From positions 1 to 44,984 of the forward strand of contig NZ_MCIB01000016.1 in assembly GCF_003609645.1 (NCBI RefSeq): 44,984 nucleotides of DNA. Reading direction: 5' to 3'. This DNA is from Thermohalobacter berrensis (GTDB taxonomy: Bacteria > Bacillota > Clostridia > Tissierellales > Thermohalobacteraceae). The first letter of the stretch is position 1. Every line of letters starts with the position of its first letter. Positions 1 to 8,810 of the stretch are shown piece after piece. The notes below the pieces were generated by a model, which was not told the DNA's origin, did no database searches, and saw only the letters and a program-made list of their open reading frames with translations. Both the position numbers and the translations under genes were made by a program.

Positions 1-1
1 C

Positions 2-1198
2 CCAGGAGCATTCATGGATAGATCAATCCTAGAAGGAGACCCTCATTCAGTAATAGAGGCAATGGCGATAGCCGGATATGCAGTAGGAGCAAACCAAGGA
101 TATGTATATATAAGAGCAGAGTATCCAATAGCAGTACAAAGATTACAAAAGGCTATAGACCAAGCAAAAGAGAAGGGATTATTAGGAGAAAACATCTTTG
201 GTACAGATTTTAGTTTTGACCTTGAAATAAGACTAGGAGCAGGAGCTTTCGTATGTGGTGAAGAAACTGCCCTAATAGCATCAATAGAAGGCGAAAGAGG
301 AATGCCGAGAAACAAGCCACCATATCCAGCAAACAAAGGGTTATGGCAAAAACCAACACTAATAAACAATGTTGAGACATATGCCAATGTTCCAAGTATA
401 GTTCTAAAAGGAGCAGAATGGTTTAAAGGTATAGGAACAGAAAAATCACCAGGAACAAAGGTATTTGCTCTAGGTGGAAAGATAAACAATACAGGATTAA
501 TAGAAATACCAATGGGAACAACATTAAGAGAAGTAATCTACGAAGTAGGTGGAGGAATACCAAAGGGAAAAGAATTTAAGGCAGTACAAACAGGTGGACC
601 ATCAGGAGGATGTATACCAGCAGAACATATAGACACACCAATAGACTTTGATTCATTAACAGAGCTTGGGTCAATGATGGGTTCAGGTGGAATGATAGTG
701 TTAGATGAGGATACATGTATGGTTGATATAGCAAGATTCTTCCTAGACTTCACAGTTGAGGAGTCATGTGGTAAATGTACTCCTTGCCGTGAAGGTACAA
801 AACGAATGCTAGAGTTACTGGAGAAGATAACATCGGGAAAAGGTGAACCTGAAGATATAGATAAACTAGAAAGATTAGCCCATACAATTAAAAACACAGC
901 ATTATGTGGACTAGGACAAACTGCACCAAACCCAGTATTATCAACATTAAAATACTTCAGAAATGAATATGAAGCACACGTAAATGAAAAAAGATGTCCG
1001 GCAGGAAGCTGTAAAGAATTACTTTCATTCTTTATCGAAGAAGACAAATGTAAAGGATGCACACTATGTGCTAAGGCTTGTCCTGCAGATGCAATAAGTG
1101 GAGAGAGAAAAGAAGCACATACTATTGACCAAGATAAGTGTGTAAAATGTGGTGCTTGTGTAGAAAAATGTCCATTTAATGCAATTGTAAGGAAGTAA
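2..1198 (+). CDS. hydB: NAD(P)H-oxidising flavin subunit of [FeFe] hydrogenase (NuoF/HydB/HndC family), 5' truncated
   Basis: The frame is open from base 2 and the true start lies outside the window; the first visible residues, [15 protein letters not shown], are the conserved middle of NuoF-type proteins, so the FMN-binding N-terminus is missing and the Met at 14 is internal. The NuoF [4Fe-4S] motif [12 protein letters not shown] is present (about 755-790), and the C-terminus carries two ferredoxin-type clusters, [12 protein letters not shown] and [12 protein letters not shown], an extension typical of hydrogenase-associated NuoF homologues and absent from plain complex I NuoF. It should transfer electrons between NAD(P)H and the hydrogenase catalytic subunit, possibly with ferredoxin bifurcation. 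The hydA start is 22 nt downstream behind a GGGGGGAT ribosome-binding site, so the two form one operon. The family is certain; NAD versus NADP use and bifurcation are inference. Confidence 0.92.
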   Translation, partial: PGAFMDRSILEGDPHSVIEAMAIAGYAVGANQGYVYIRAEYPIAVQRLQKAIDQAKEKGLLGENIFGTDFSFDLEIRLGAGAFVCGEETALIASIEGERGMPRNKPPYPANKGLWQKPTLINNVETYANVPSIVLKGAEWFKGIGTEKSPGTKVFALGGKINNTGLIEIPMGTTLREVIYEVGGGIPKGKEFKAVQTGGPSGGCIPAEHIDTPIDFDSLTELGSMMGSGGMIVLDEDTCMVDIARFFLDFTVEESCGKCTPCREGTKRMLELLEKITSGKGEPEDIDKLERLAHTIKNTALCGLGQTAPNPVLSTLKYFRNEYEAHVNEKRCPAGSCKELLSFFIEEDKCKGCTLCAKACPADAISGERKEAHTIDQDKCVKCGACVEKCPFNAIVRK

Positions 1199-1220
1199 CA
1201 AAATAAGGGGGGATAACAGA

Positions 1221-2966
1221 TTGAGTAATGTTACGTTAACTATAGATGGCCAAAGGGTAACAGTACCAGAAAATTATACGGTACTTGAAGCTGCAAGAAG
1301 TGCAGGAATTAATATACCAACACTTTGTTATCTAAAGGAAATAAATGAAGTAGGTGCATGCAGAGTTTGTGTTGTAGAAGTTGAGGGAGCTAGAACTTTA
1401 CAAGCTTCTTGTGTACTTCAAGTAGAAGATGGAATGGTAGTAAAGACTAATACTAAAAAGGTTAGAGAAGCTAGAAAAGCAGTTGTTGAGCTAATGCTTT
1501 CATCCCATGATAGAAAATGTTTAACATGTGAGCGTAATAATAAATGTGAGTTACAAAACCTAGCAAATGAATTTAATATAAAGGAAATATCCTTTGAAGG
1601 AAAAATGAAAGTAGAAACTGTTGATATGAAATCCACTTCAATAGTAAGAGACCCTAATAAGTGTGTACTTTGTGGAAGATGTGTAAGTGTATGTAATAGA
1701 GTACAGAATATTGGTGTATTAGGATTTGCCAATAGAGGTTTTGAAACAAAAGTAGGACCAGTGGCGGAAAAAAGTATTAGTGAGGTTCCTTGTATTAATT
1801 GTGGTCAGTGTATTACTGCCTGTCCAGTAGGAGCCCTACGAGAAAAGGAATCTATAGATTATGTTTGGGATGCAATTGAAGATTCAAATAAGCATGTTGT
1901 AGTTCAAACAGCCCCTGCTATAAGGGCAGCATTAGGTGAAGAATTCGGACTTCCAATGGGAACAAGGGTAACAGGGAAAATGGTAGCTGCATTAAAAAGA
2001 CTAGGATTTGATAAAGTATTTGATACTGATTTTGCCGCTGACTTAACAATAATGGAAGAGGGACATGAGTTTTTAGAGAGATTAAAAAACGGTGAAAAAC
2101 TCCCAATGTTTACGTCATGTTGTCCAGGATGGATTAAATATTGTGAACATTACCACCCAGATTTATTAGATAATATTTCTACTTGCAAATCTCCTCAAGA
2201 AATGATGGGTGCAGTCATAAAGTCATATTATGCTAAAAAGAATGGAATAGATCCTAAAGATATATATGTAGTATCAGTAATGCCATGTACAGCCAAGAAA
2301 TTTGAATCACAAAGAGAAGAACTTCAATCTACTGGATACGCAGATGTTGATATTGTACTAACAACAAGGGAATTAGCTAAAATGGTTAAACAAACCATAA
2401 ATGATTTTACCAGCTTACCTGAAGAGGATTTTGATGAAGTCCTAGGAGAATCAACAGGGGCATCAGTTATATTTGGTGTAACAGGTGGGGTAATGGAGGC
2501 AGCATTAAGGACTGTATATGAAGTAGCTACTGGTAAGAAATTAAAAAAATTAGAATTTGAAAATATTAGGGGAATGGAAGGAATAAAAGAGGCTTTAGTA
2601 GAAATAAATGGAAAAGAGATTAAAGTAGCTGTCGTTCATAGTATTGGTCAAGCAAATAAGTTAATAGAAAAGATTAAGGCTGGAGAGAAGTTTTACCATT
2701 TTGTAGAGGTAATGGCATGTTCAGGGGGATGTATTACTGGTGGAGGACAGCCATATGTTAATGATAAAATAAAACTAAGTAAAGATATAAGAAAGGAAAG
2801 GGCAAAGGCACTATATAATGAAGATAAGGCAAAGAAAATTAGAAAATCCCATGAAAATCCAATGATTAATAAAATTTATGATGAATACTTCGACAAACCA
2901 AATAGTCATAAATCACATGAACTACTTCACACACATTATAAGAAAAGAGAAAAACATCCTGTATAA
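1221..2966 (+). CDS. hydA: [FeFe] hydrogenase catalytic subunit
   Basis: Catalytic subunit of a cytoplasmic [FeFe] hydrogenase, 581 aa, TTG start behind AGGGGGGAT. Domains in order: plant-type [2Fe-2S] domain (about 1-75, with CYLKEINEVGACRVC), a His/Cys-ligated [4Fe-4S] site (HDRKCLTCERNNKC), a two-cluster ferredoxin domain (CVLCGRCVSVC and CINCGQCITACP), then the H-cluster domain. All three H-cluster signatures are intact: TSCCPGW near residue 298, MPCTAKK near 354 and MACSGGCITGGGQP near 498. The C-terminal small-subunit-like tail ends with a KIYDEYFDKPNSHKSHELLHTHY type helix. Position between a NuoF-like subunit and a formate dehydrogenase suggests an NAD(P)-linked multimeric hydrogenase that can exchange electrons with formate, as in hydrogenase-formate dehydrogenase complexes of acetogens and purinolytic clostridia; that coupling is inferred from gene order only. 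Confidence 0.96.
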   Translation: MSNVTLTIDGQRVTVPENYTVLEAARSAGINIPTLCYLKEINEVGACRVCVVEVEGARTLQASCVLQVEDGMVVKTNTKKVREARKAVVELMLSSHDRKCLTCERNNKCELQNLANEFNIKEISFEGKMKVETVDMKSTSIVRDPNKCVLCGRCVSVCNRVQNIGVLGFANRGFETKVGPVAEKSISEVPCINCGQCITACPVGALREKESIDYVWDAIEDSNKHVVVQTAPAIRAALGEEFGLPMGTRVTGKMVAALKRLGFDKVFDTDFAADLTIMEEGHEFLERLKNGEKLPMFTSCCPGWIKYCEHYHPDLLDNISTCKSPQEMMGAVIKSYYAKKNGIDPKDIYVVSVMPCTAKKFESQREELQSTGYADVDIVLTTRELAKMVKQTINDFTSLPEEDFDEVLGESTGASVIFGVTGGVMEAALRTVYEVATGKKLKKLEFENIRGMEGIKEALVEINGKEIKVAVVHSIGQANKLIEKIKAGEKFYHFVEVMACSGGCITGGGQPYVNDKIKLSKDIRKERAKALYNEDKAKKIRKSHENPMINKIYDEYFDKPNSHKSHELLHTHYKKREKHPV

Positions 2967-2989
2967 AGGGGGATAAAAGGGGGGAAAAT

Positions 2990-5665
2990 ATGGTTTCTAT
3001 CACAATTAACGGGAAAAAAGTAAAAGTGCCTAAAGATTATTCTATACTTGAAGCTTGTAAAGAATTAGGAATAAATATACCTACTTTATGTCATGATGAA
3101 AGGTTAGAACCCCATGCTGCTTGTAGAATATGTGTTGTAGAAATAGTAGGTATGGAGAAACTGCCTACATCATGTTCTACTAAAGTAGAGGAAGGTATGG
3201 AAATTTATACCCACAGTCAAAAGGTTAGAGAGGCTAGAAAAGAAATTTTAAATCTTCTAATATCTAATCATCCATTAAACTGTCTAATGTGTGATAAATC
3301 TGGAGATTGTAAACTTCAGAAATACTGTTATGAATATAATATAAAAGAAGTAGAATATGTGGGAGAAAAAAAGAACTATCCAATTGATGATAGCAATCCT
3401 TTTTATATAAGTGACCAAAATAAATGTATTGATTGTGGTAAATGTGTAAGGGTTTGCAGTGAATTACAATGTACTGGTGCTATAAGTTTTTCTGAAAGAG
3501 GATTTAATACACATGTTGGAGTACCTTTTGAAATGCCTTTAGAAAAATCTGATTGTGTATCTTGCGGTAATTGTGTATCTGTATGTCCTGTTGGAGCTTT
3601 AATCCCAAAAAGAAAAGAAAGATTTATGTATGAAGAAACTAAAAGAGTTAGAACAACCTGTTCATACTGTGGAGTAGGTTGTCAGATGGACTTAATAGTA
3701 AAGGATAATAAAATAGTTGAAGTTCATCCTGCCATGGGACCATCTAATAAAGGACTTTTATGCGTAAAAGGAAAATTTGGTTATAAATTTGTAAATCATC
3801 CCGATAGACTTAAAAAACCTTTAATAAAGAAAAATGGAAAATTTGTTGAAGCTTCTTGGGAAGAAGCATATAGTTTAATAACTGATAAGATTAATGAAAT
3901 AAAAGGAAAATATGGTACTGAATCTTTTGCAGGTCTTACATCAGCAAGATGTACTAATGAGGAAAATTACCTGTTTCAAAAGCTTTTTAGAGCAGTTATA
4001 GGTAATAATAATGTAGACCATTGTGCACGCCTCTGACACTCCTCAACAGTTGCAGGTCTTGCAACTACGTTAGGAAGCGGTGCTATGACAAATAGTATAG
4101 AGGAAGTTTTAGGTGCCGATGTAATTTTTGTTACTGGGTCAAATACAACTGAGAACCACCCAGTAATAGCTGCACAGATGAGACAGGCTATAAAAAGGGG
4201 AACCAAGCTTATTGTGGCAGATCCTAGGAAAATAGAGTTAGCTAAAGACGCAGAGGTATTCTTACAAATAAAACCAGGAACAAATGTTGCATTATTTAAT
4301 GGATTAATGAATGTAATAATTGAAGAAGGTTTACAAGATAAGGAATATATTAAAGAGAGAACTGAAAATTATGAGGACTTAGAAAAGTTAGTTAAGGATT
4401 ATACACCTGAAAGAGTAGCAGAAATTTGTGGTGTAGATGCTAATGATATTAGAAAGGCAGCAAGACTTTATGCTAAGGCAGATAAAGCTGGTATATTTTA
4501 TGCAATGGGTATAACTCAGCATAAATCTGGAACACATGGAGTTATGTCTATATCTAATTTAGCACTATTATGTGGGAATATAGGAGTAGAGTCTGGAGGA
4601 GTAAACCCATTAAGGGGACAGAATAATGTCCAAGGTGCTTGTGATATGGGGGGACTTCCAGCAGATTATCCAGGATATCAAAAAGTTAATGAGTCTGAGG
4701 TTAAGGAAAAATTTGAAAAAGCATGGGGAGTTAACTTATCATCAAAAGTAGGATTAACTATACCAGAAATGATGAAGGCTGCTGAAAAAGGAACTATAAA
4801 ATTTATGTATATAATGGGAGAAAACCCAATGTTTTCAGATCCTGATATTAATCATGTAAAAAAAGCCTTAGAAAACCTAGATTTTCTTGTTGTGCAAGAT
4901 ATATTTCTGACTGAAACAGCTGAACTTGCAGATGTAGTACTTCCAGCTGCATCCTTTGCAGAAAAGGATGGAACTTTTACAAATACAGAAAGAAGGGTTC
5001 AAAGAATTAGAAAAGCTATAGAACCTGTTGGTGAATCAAAGCCAGATTGGGAGATTTTAATGGATATAATGAATAGATTAGGATATAAAAAGAAATATAG
5101 TCATCCATCAGAGATAATGGATGAAATAGCTGAGGTAACACCACAGTATGGTGGAATTAATTATGACCGTATAGAAAAAATAGGACTACAATGGCCTTGT
5201 CCAACAAAAGACCATCCAGGAACTAAATATCTTCATAAGGGCAAATGTGCAAGGGGCAAAGGATTATTTATGGCAGTAGACCATACAGAAAGTGCTGAAC
5301 AGCCTGATGCTGATTATCCTTTCATTTTGACTACAGGTAGAATGCTTTACCATTATCATACTAGGACAATGACAGGTAGAGTTGAAGGTCTAAATAAGAT
5401 ATCCTCAGAGTCATATATAGAAATTAATCCTTCAACAGCTAATAAACTAGGATTAAAAGATGGAGATAAGGTTAAGGTAAGTTCGAGACGTGGAGAGATA
5501 ACTACTAAGGTTAAATTAGTAGATATTATTAATGACAATATTGTTTTTATGCCATTCCACTATGCAGATGGAGCTGTAAACTATCTAACTAATACAGCGT
5601 TAGATTCAATAGCTAAAATACCAGAACTAAAGGTATGTGCTGTAAATATTAAAAAGATATCTTGA
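2990..5665 (+). CDS. fdhF: Selenocysteine-containing formate dehydrogenase, catalytic subunit (UGA read through as Sec349)
   Basis: One 891-residue protein interrupted by an in-frame TGA at 4034-4036. Residues around it read DHCARL-U-HSSTVAGL, the active-site motif of formate dehydrogenase, and a SECIS-like hairpin follows at once, so this is selenocysteine and not a frameshift or two genes. Domains: N-terminal [2Fe-2S] (1-75), His-ligated [4Fe-4S] (HPLNCLMCDKSGDC), two ferredoxin-type clusters (Cys146-156 and Cys189-199), then the molybdopterin domain opening with CSYCGVGC (from Cys224) that binds the proximal [4Fe-4S]. The C-terminal molybdopterin-dinucleotide-binding fold contains TGRMLYHYHTRTMTGR. 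The metal may be Mo or W; the tungstate transporter downstream favours W, as inference. It interconverts formate and CO2 with NAD(P)/ferredoxin via the adjacent hydrogenase subunits. The ATG lies 8 nt after AAAGGGGGG. Confidence 0.95.
4034..4066 (+). promoter_or_regulatory. Bacterial SECIS element for fdhF selenocysteine insertion
   Basis: The UGA at 4034-4036 is followed after 11 nt by a perfect 7-bp stem AGTTGCA (4048-4054) / TGCAACT (4060-4066) closing the loop GGTCT. A GGUCU-containing apical loop at this distance is what SelB recognises in the E. coli fdhF SECIS. The implied trans factors (selA, selB, selC, selD) are not in the window. Confidence 0.88.
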
Positions 5666-5675
5666 GGTGAATAGT

Positions 5676-6164
5676 ATGTTTAAAGTTGGGGTAATTACTG
5701 CCAGTGATAAGGGATACAAAGGACAAAGGGAAGATTTAAGCGGAAAAGCTATTATAGAAATAATGGAAAAACAGGGGTACAAAGTTGAAAGATATGTAAT
5801 TCTTCCAGATGATGAAGAAAAACTATATGAAGAGATGGTATACATGTCTGATGAGCTAAAGTTAGACTTAATTCTTACAACAGGGGGAACGGGTTTTAGC
5901 CCAAGGGATGTTACTCCAGAGGCCACAAGAAAGGCTGCAGTTAGATTAGCACCCGGAATATCTGAGGCTATAAGGTATTATAGCCTTAAGATTACCCCTA
6001 AGGCTATGCTATCAAGGGGAATATCGGGGATAAGAAAAGGAACACTTATAATAAACTTACCAGGAAGTCCTAAAGCTGTGAAAGAATCTTTAGAGTATAT
6101 AACAGATGCCCTTCACCATGGTTTGGAAATACTTACTGGCCAAGCAGGTGAATGTGCAAGATAG
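5676..6164 (+). CDS. mogA: Molybdopterin adenylyltransferase, MogA/MoaB family
   Basis: 162 aa protein of the MogA/MoaB fold that adenylates molybdopterin before metal insertion by MoeA. The signature TTGGTGFSPRDVTPE (GGTG loop plus PRDxTPE) and the C-terminal NLPGSPKAVKE are both present. An in-frame GTG at 5667 is possible, but it overlaps the GAGGTGA ribosome-binding site (5664-5670), so the ATG at 5676 is chosen. It begins 10 nt after the fdhF stop codon, so the cofactor genes are co-transcribed with the enzyme that needs them. The enzyme class is secure; MogA versus MoaB cannot be settled from sequence alone. Confidence 0.93.
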   Translation: MFKVGVITASDKGYKGQREDLSGKAIIEIMEKQGYKVERYVILPDDEEKLYEEMVYMSDELKLDLILTTGGTGFSPRDVTPEATRKAAVRLAPGISEAIRYYSLKITPKAMLSRGISGIRKGTLIINLPGSPKAVKESLEYITDALHHGLEILTGQAGECAR

Positions 6165-6174
6165 AGGGATGGAT

Positions 6175-6774
6175 ATGAAAAAATTTGGTTCAGCAGTTAT
6201 ATTAGCTGGAGGAAAAAGCACAAGAATGGGATTTGATAAGCAACTATTAAAACTAAAGAAGAAAAGACTTATATCTATAATTGTAGAAAAGCTTAATAAG
6301 GAGTTTAATGAAATAATAATAGTAACTAACAAATTAGAATATTATAAAGGATTTAGAAATAAGGTTATTACTGATGAAATAAAACAGAAAGGGCCTTTAA
6401 GTGGTATACATGCGGGACTTAAGGAAGCAGAAAGTAAGTATGTATATTTTATCGCCTGTGATATGCCAAATATTAATCTTGATTATATAAGGTATATGAA
6501 AAAAAGAATTTACAAATTAGATATTGATGCATGTGTTACCAAGTTAGGTGAATGGATAGAGCCATTTAATTCTTTTTATTCAAAGGATATAGTTAAGGAT
6601 ATAGAGTGTTATTTAAAAGATAATAGAAAGGCAATTTATCCTCTATTAAAAGACCTAAAAACTTATTATATAGAAGAAAAAACTGCTAGACAATTTAGCC
6701 CAAATTGGAACATGTTTTTAAACTTGAATACTAAAAAGGATCTTAAGAAATATGTAGACTTATTAGATTTTTAA
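6175..6774 (+). CDS. mobA: Molybdenum cofactor guanylyltransferase
   Basis: About 199 aa nucleotidyltransferase that attaches GMP (or CMP in MocA-type relatives) to Mo-molybdopterin. The N-terminal signature AVILAGGKSTRMGFDKQ is the GTP-binding LAGGxSxRMGxDK loop, and FIACDMPNI is the metal-binding aspartate segment. The chosen ATG at 6175 has AGAGGG (6163-6168, overlapping the mogA stop) 6 nt upstream; an ATG at 6169 sits inside that ribosome-binding site, and longer in-frame starts would overlap mogA. Bis-MGD is the cofactor form used by formate dehydrogenase, which fits the neighbourhood. Confidence 0.92.
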   Translation: MKKFGSAVILAGGKSTRMGFDKQLLKLKKKRLISIIVEKLNKEFNEIIIVTNKLEYYKGFRNKVITDEIKQKGPLSGIHAGLKEAESKYVYFIACDMPNINLDYIRYMKKRIYKLDIDACVTKLGEWIEPFNSFYSKDIVKDIECYLKDNRKAIYPLLKDLKTYYIEEKTARQFSPNWNMFLNLNTKKDLKKYVDLLDF

Positions 6775-6806
6775 TATCTAATATAATTTAAGTCATATGG
6801 ATTTAA

Positions 6807-6834
6807 TTTTGAGGGGCAATTTTGTCCCTCAAAA
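6807..6834 (+). other. Intercistronic hairpin between mobA and fdhD
   Basis: Perfect 9-bp inverted repeat TTTTGAGGG / CCCTCAAAA with a 10-nt loop, 26 nt before the fdhD start. No T-run follows on the + strand, so it is not a canonical intrinsic terminator; it may stabilise mRNA or tune fdhD expression. It also argues against the upstream ATG at 6797 as the fdhD start. Confidence 0.55.
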
Positions 6835-6859
6835 ATTATATTTAAAGGGACTGATAAAC

Positions 6860-7642
6860 ATGAAGGAGACTAAAGAATATGAAATACTAAGAATTAAAGG
6901 AGACTCTATAAAAAGGGAAGAGGATTTAGTAATAAAAGAATACCCATTTACCATATATTTAAATGGAGAGGAGCTTGTAACACTTTTATGTACTCCTAAG
7001 TCCTTGAAATATTTAGTTATAGGTTTTTTACAGTCAGAAGGTCTAATTGATATAAAAGAAGACTTAAAGGATATAAAAATAGATTATGAAAAGGGTATTG
7101 GATATGTTTACACTAAAAGAAAAGATCAATTAGCATTAAAACTTTATAATAAAAGGACAATAACAAGTGGTTGTGGTAAAGGAACTATTTTCTATAATGT
7201 AATTGATTCTTTTAAAGCAAAAAAAATAAATAAAATTCCTAAAATAAAAAAGAAGGAAATATTTGGTCTTACAGAGAAATTTAATAAAAAGTCTCAACTT
7301 TTTCTAAATACTGGTGGTGTACATAGCTGTGCCTTATGTAGTAAAGATAAGATTATTTTCTTTGAGGAAGATATAGGAAGACATAATGCATTAGATAAGG
7401 TTTTAGGTAGGGCTTTGTTAGAGGAAATAGATTTAGAGGACAAAATAATTTTAACTAGTGGGAGGGTATCATCAGAAATACTTATTAAGGTTTTAAAAAG
7501 GGGAATACCGATTCTCATTTCTAGATCAGCACCTACCAGTTTAAGCATAGATATAGCTAGAAAATTAAATATCTTATTAATTGGTTTTGCTAGGAGGGAA
7601 AAAATGAATATATACTCAAATTTTCCGAGTATAAATTTCTAA
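6860..7642 (+). CDS. fdhD: Formate dehydrogenase accessory sulfurtransferase FdhD
   Basis: 260 aa FdhD family protein, which passes sulfur from a cysteine desulfurase to the molybdenum/tungsten bis-MGD cofactor so that formate dehydrogenase becomes active. Recognisable parts are the N-terminal E.PFTIYLNGEELVTLLCTP, the active-site loop TSGCGKGT, and FFEEDIGRHNALDKVLG with the conserved DIGRHNA. The active-site loop shows one Cys (SGCGKGT) where the E. coli protein has a CxxC pair; a separate CALC pair occurs in VHSCALCSKDK. The start ATG 6860 has AAAGGGA 8 nt upstream and follows the hairpin; an upstream in-frame ATG (6797) lacks a ribosome-binding site. The stop codon (7640-7642) is embedded in the 5' strand of the next riboswitch. 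Confidence 0.93.
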   Translation: MKETKEYEILRIKGDSIKREEDLVIKEYPFTIYLNGEELVTLLCTPKSLKYLVIGFLQSEGLIDIKEDLKDIKIDYEKGIGYVYTKRKDQLALKLYNKRTITSGCGKGTIFYNVIDSFKAKKINKIPKIKKKEIFGLTEKFNKKSQLFLNTGGVHSCALCSKDKIIFFEEDIGRHNALDKVLGRALLEEIDLEDKIILTSGRVSSEILIKVLKRGIPILISRSAPTSLSIDIARKLNILLIGFARREKMNIYSNFPSINF

Positions 7643-7721
7643 GGCTTTTATGCTATGGAATTTATGCCGATAGGGTATAGAAAGAAATTTCTATGCCTCC
7701 CGTGTTAGGAAAGGGAAATTT
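7633..7721 (+). promoter_or_regulatory. Moco/Tuco-type riboswitch aptamer (molybdenum or tungsten cofactor RNA)
   Basis: The segment GCCTCCCGT followed by GGAAAGG (7695-7714) matches what I recall of the invariant core of the Moco RNA in the E. coli moaA leader (GCCUCCCGU....GGAAAGG). The preceding hairpin GGGTATAGAAA-GAAA-TTTCTATGCCT (7673-7698) matches the stem ahead of that core and is capped by a GAAA tetraloop. A closing helix AAATTTC (7633-7639) / GAAATTT (7715-7721) brackets it, with an added CTAA/TTAG pairing. The arm between 7643 and 7668 (GGC...GCC) is short, so the P3 stem appears absent, a feature reported for the tungsten-cofactor (Tuco) variant; that suits the tungstate transporter downstream. 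The aptamer starts inside the fdhD stop region, so it acts on read-through transcripts. Covariance-model scoring has not been done. Confidence 0.82.
7676..7703 (+). repeat. 28-nt segment repeated exactly in inverted orientation at 8779-8806 (left copy, in riboswitch)
   Basis: This stretch of the aptamer, from TATAGAAAG through GCCTCCCGT, is identical over 28 nt to the reverse complement of 8779-8806; identity stops at both ends. The two copies flank tupA. Confidence 0.95.
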
Positions 7722-7789
7722 GAGTTGTTGAAGCACTTATAAAAGTGTATATTTCATCAACTCAAACAGTCCTTTCAGGACTGTTTTTT
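7719..7789 (+). terminator. Riboswitch expression platform: long hairpin and intrinsic terminator
   Basis: A long hairpin pairs TTTGAGTTG (7719-7727) with CAACTCAAA (7758-7766), with an inner CACTT/AAGTG stem. It is followed by an intrinsic terminator, AAACAGTCCT (7764-7773) / AGGACTGTTT (7777-7786) plus a T-run. The long hairpin shares TTT 7719-7721 with the aptamer closing helix and AAA 7764-7766 with the terminator, so the three helices compete at their edges. A plausible reading is that cofactor binding secures the aptamer helix, opens the middle hairpin and favours termination before tupA, giving off-control; the direction is inferred. Confidence 0.78.
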
Positions 7790-7844
7790 AGTTAATCTAC
7801 TAATTTACGAAATTTAAAATATTCAAAAACTAAGGGGGATAAAA

Positions 7845-8684
7845 ATGAAAAGAATTTTATCAATTTTACTTGTATCATTACTGATTATTGGGGGATTAGT
7901 AGGATGTAGCAATAATAAAGCTCAAAGTGACACAGGTAAAAGAATAATACTTGCTACAACAACTAGTACTAGAGATAGTGGTTTATTAGATTACATATTA
8001 CCTAATTTCGAAGAAGAAACTGGAATAAAGGTTGATGTCATAGCAGTGGGAACTGGTAAAGCATTAGAGATGGGAAGAAAAGGTGAAGCAGATGCTTTAT
8101 TAGTTCATGCAAAACCATCAGAAGAGGAATTTGTAAAAGAGGGACATGGATTATATAGAAAAGATGTAATGTATAATGATTTTGTTTTAGTAGGCCCTAA
8201 AGAAGATAAGGGAAATCTTAAGGAAAAATCTCCTAGGGATATAGTAAAGGGTTTAAGGCTAATAGCTGAAGGAAATTACAAATTTGTTTCTAGAGGGGAT
8301 GACTCTGGTACACATAAGAAAGAAAAGGCCCTTTGGGAAGAAGCTAAAGTAAAACCTGAAGGAGAATGGTATCTATCCTCTGGAAGTGGAATGGCTCAAA
8401 CTCTAAAGATTGCAAGTGAAAAACAAGCCTATACAATTACAGATAGAGCTACATATTTAAACCTAAAGGATAAATTAGACTTAGAAATTATTATAGAAAA
8501 GGATGATAGATTATTTAATCAATATGGTGTAATACCTGTAAATCCTGACAAAAATGAGAACATAAACAACAAAGGTGCTGAGAAATTTATAGAATGGCTT
8601 CTATCAGAGGAAACTCAGAAACAAATAGGAGAGTATGGTAAAGATAAATTTGGAATGCCCCTATTTGTACCAAATGCTAAATAA
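7845..8684 (+). CDS. tupA: Tungstate ABC transporter, substrate-binding lipoprotein
   Basis: 279 aa periplasmic-type binding protein anchored as a lipoprotein: signal peptide MKRILSILLVSLLIIGGLVGC with lipobox LVGC, Cys21. The mature protein begins with the TupA hallmark TTTSTRDSGLLDYILP, which forms part of the oxyanion pocket, and contains SRGDDSGTHKKE and SGSGMAQTLKIA, also typical of TupA/WtpA-like proteins and not of ModA. It should capture tungstate for the TupBC permease. The gene is the first after the Moco/Tuco riboswitch, so its expression is likely set by cofactor level. Start ATG is 6 nt after AGGGGGAT. Substrate preference for tungstate over molybdate is inferred from family. Confidence 0.93.
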   Translation: MKRILSILLVSLLIIGGLVGCSNNKAQSDTGKRIILATTTSTRDSGLLDYILPNFEEETGIKVDVIAVGTGKALEMGRKGEADALLVHAKPSEEEFVKEGHGLYRKDVMYNDFVLVGPKEDKGNLKEKSPRDIVKGLRLIAEGNYKFVSRGDDSGTHKKEKALWEEAKVKPEGEWYLSSGSGMAQTLKIASEKQAYTITDRATYLNLKDKLDLEIIIEKDDRLFNQYGVIPVNPDKNENINNKGAEKFIEWLLSEETQKQIGEYGKDKFGMPLFVPNAK

Positions 8685-8778
8685 TTATGAGCTAGGTATT
8701 TATAACTAGAGGTATAAATTAATTATAATTTTAAGTATAGATTGTTAAGTAAAAAAACAGTAAAAGACGATTTTAAAA

Positions 8779-8806
8779 ACGGGAGGCATAGAAATTTCTT
8801 TCTATA
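8779..8806 (-). repeat. 28-nt inverted copy of the riboswitch core (right copy)
   Basis: Exact reverse complement of 7676-7703, lying in the 210-nt gap between tupA and tupB. On the - strand it reads as aptamer stem plus GCCTCCCGT but the following GGAAAGG is absent, so it is not a functional second aptamer. In a tupA transcript it would be perfectly complementary to the leader. Confidence 0.93.
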
Positions 8807-8810
8807 ATTT

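Noticed and set aside
4034-4036. In-frame stop that would split formate dehydrogenase into two ORFs or mark a pseudogene
   Set aside because: It sits at the conserved Sec position, the frame continues without shift, and a SECIS hairpin follows.
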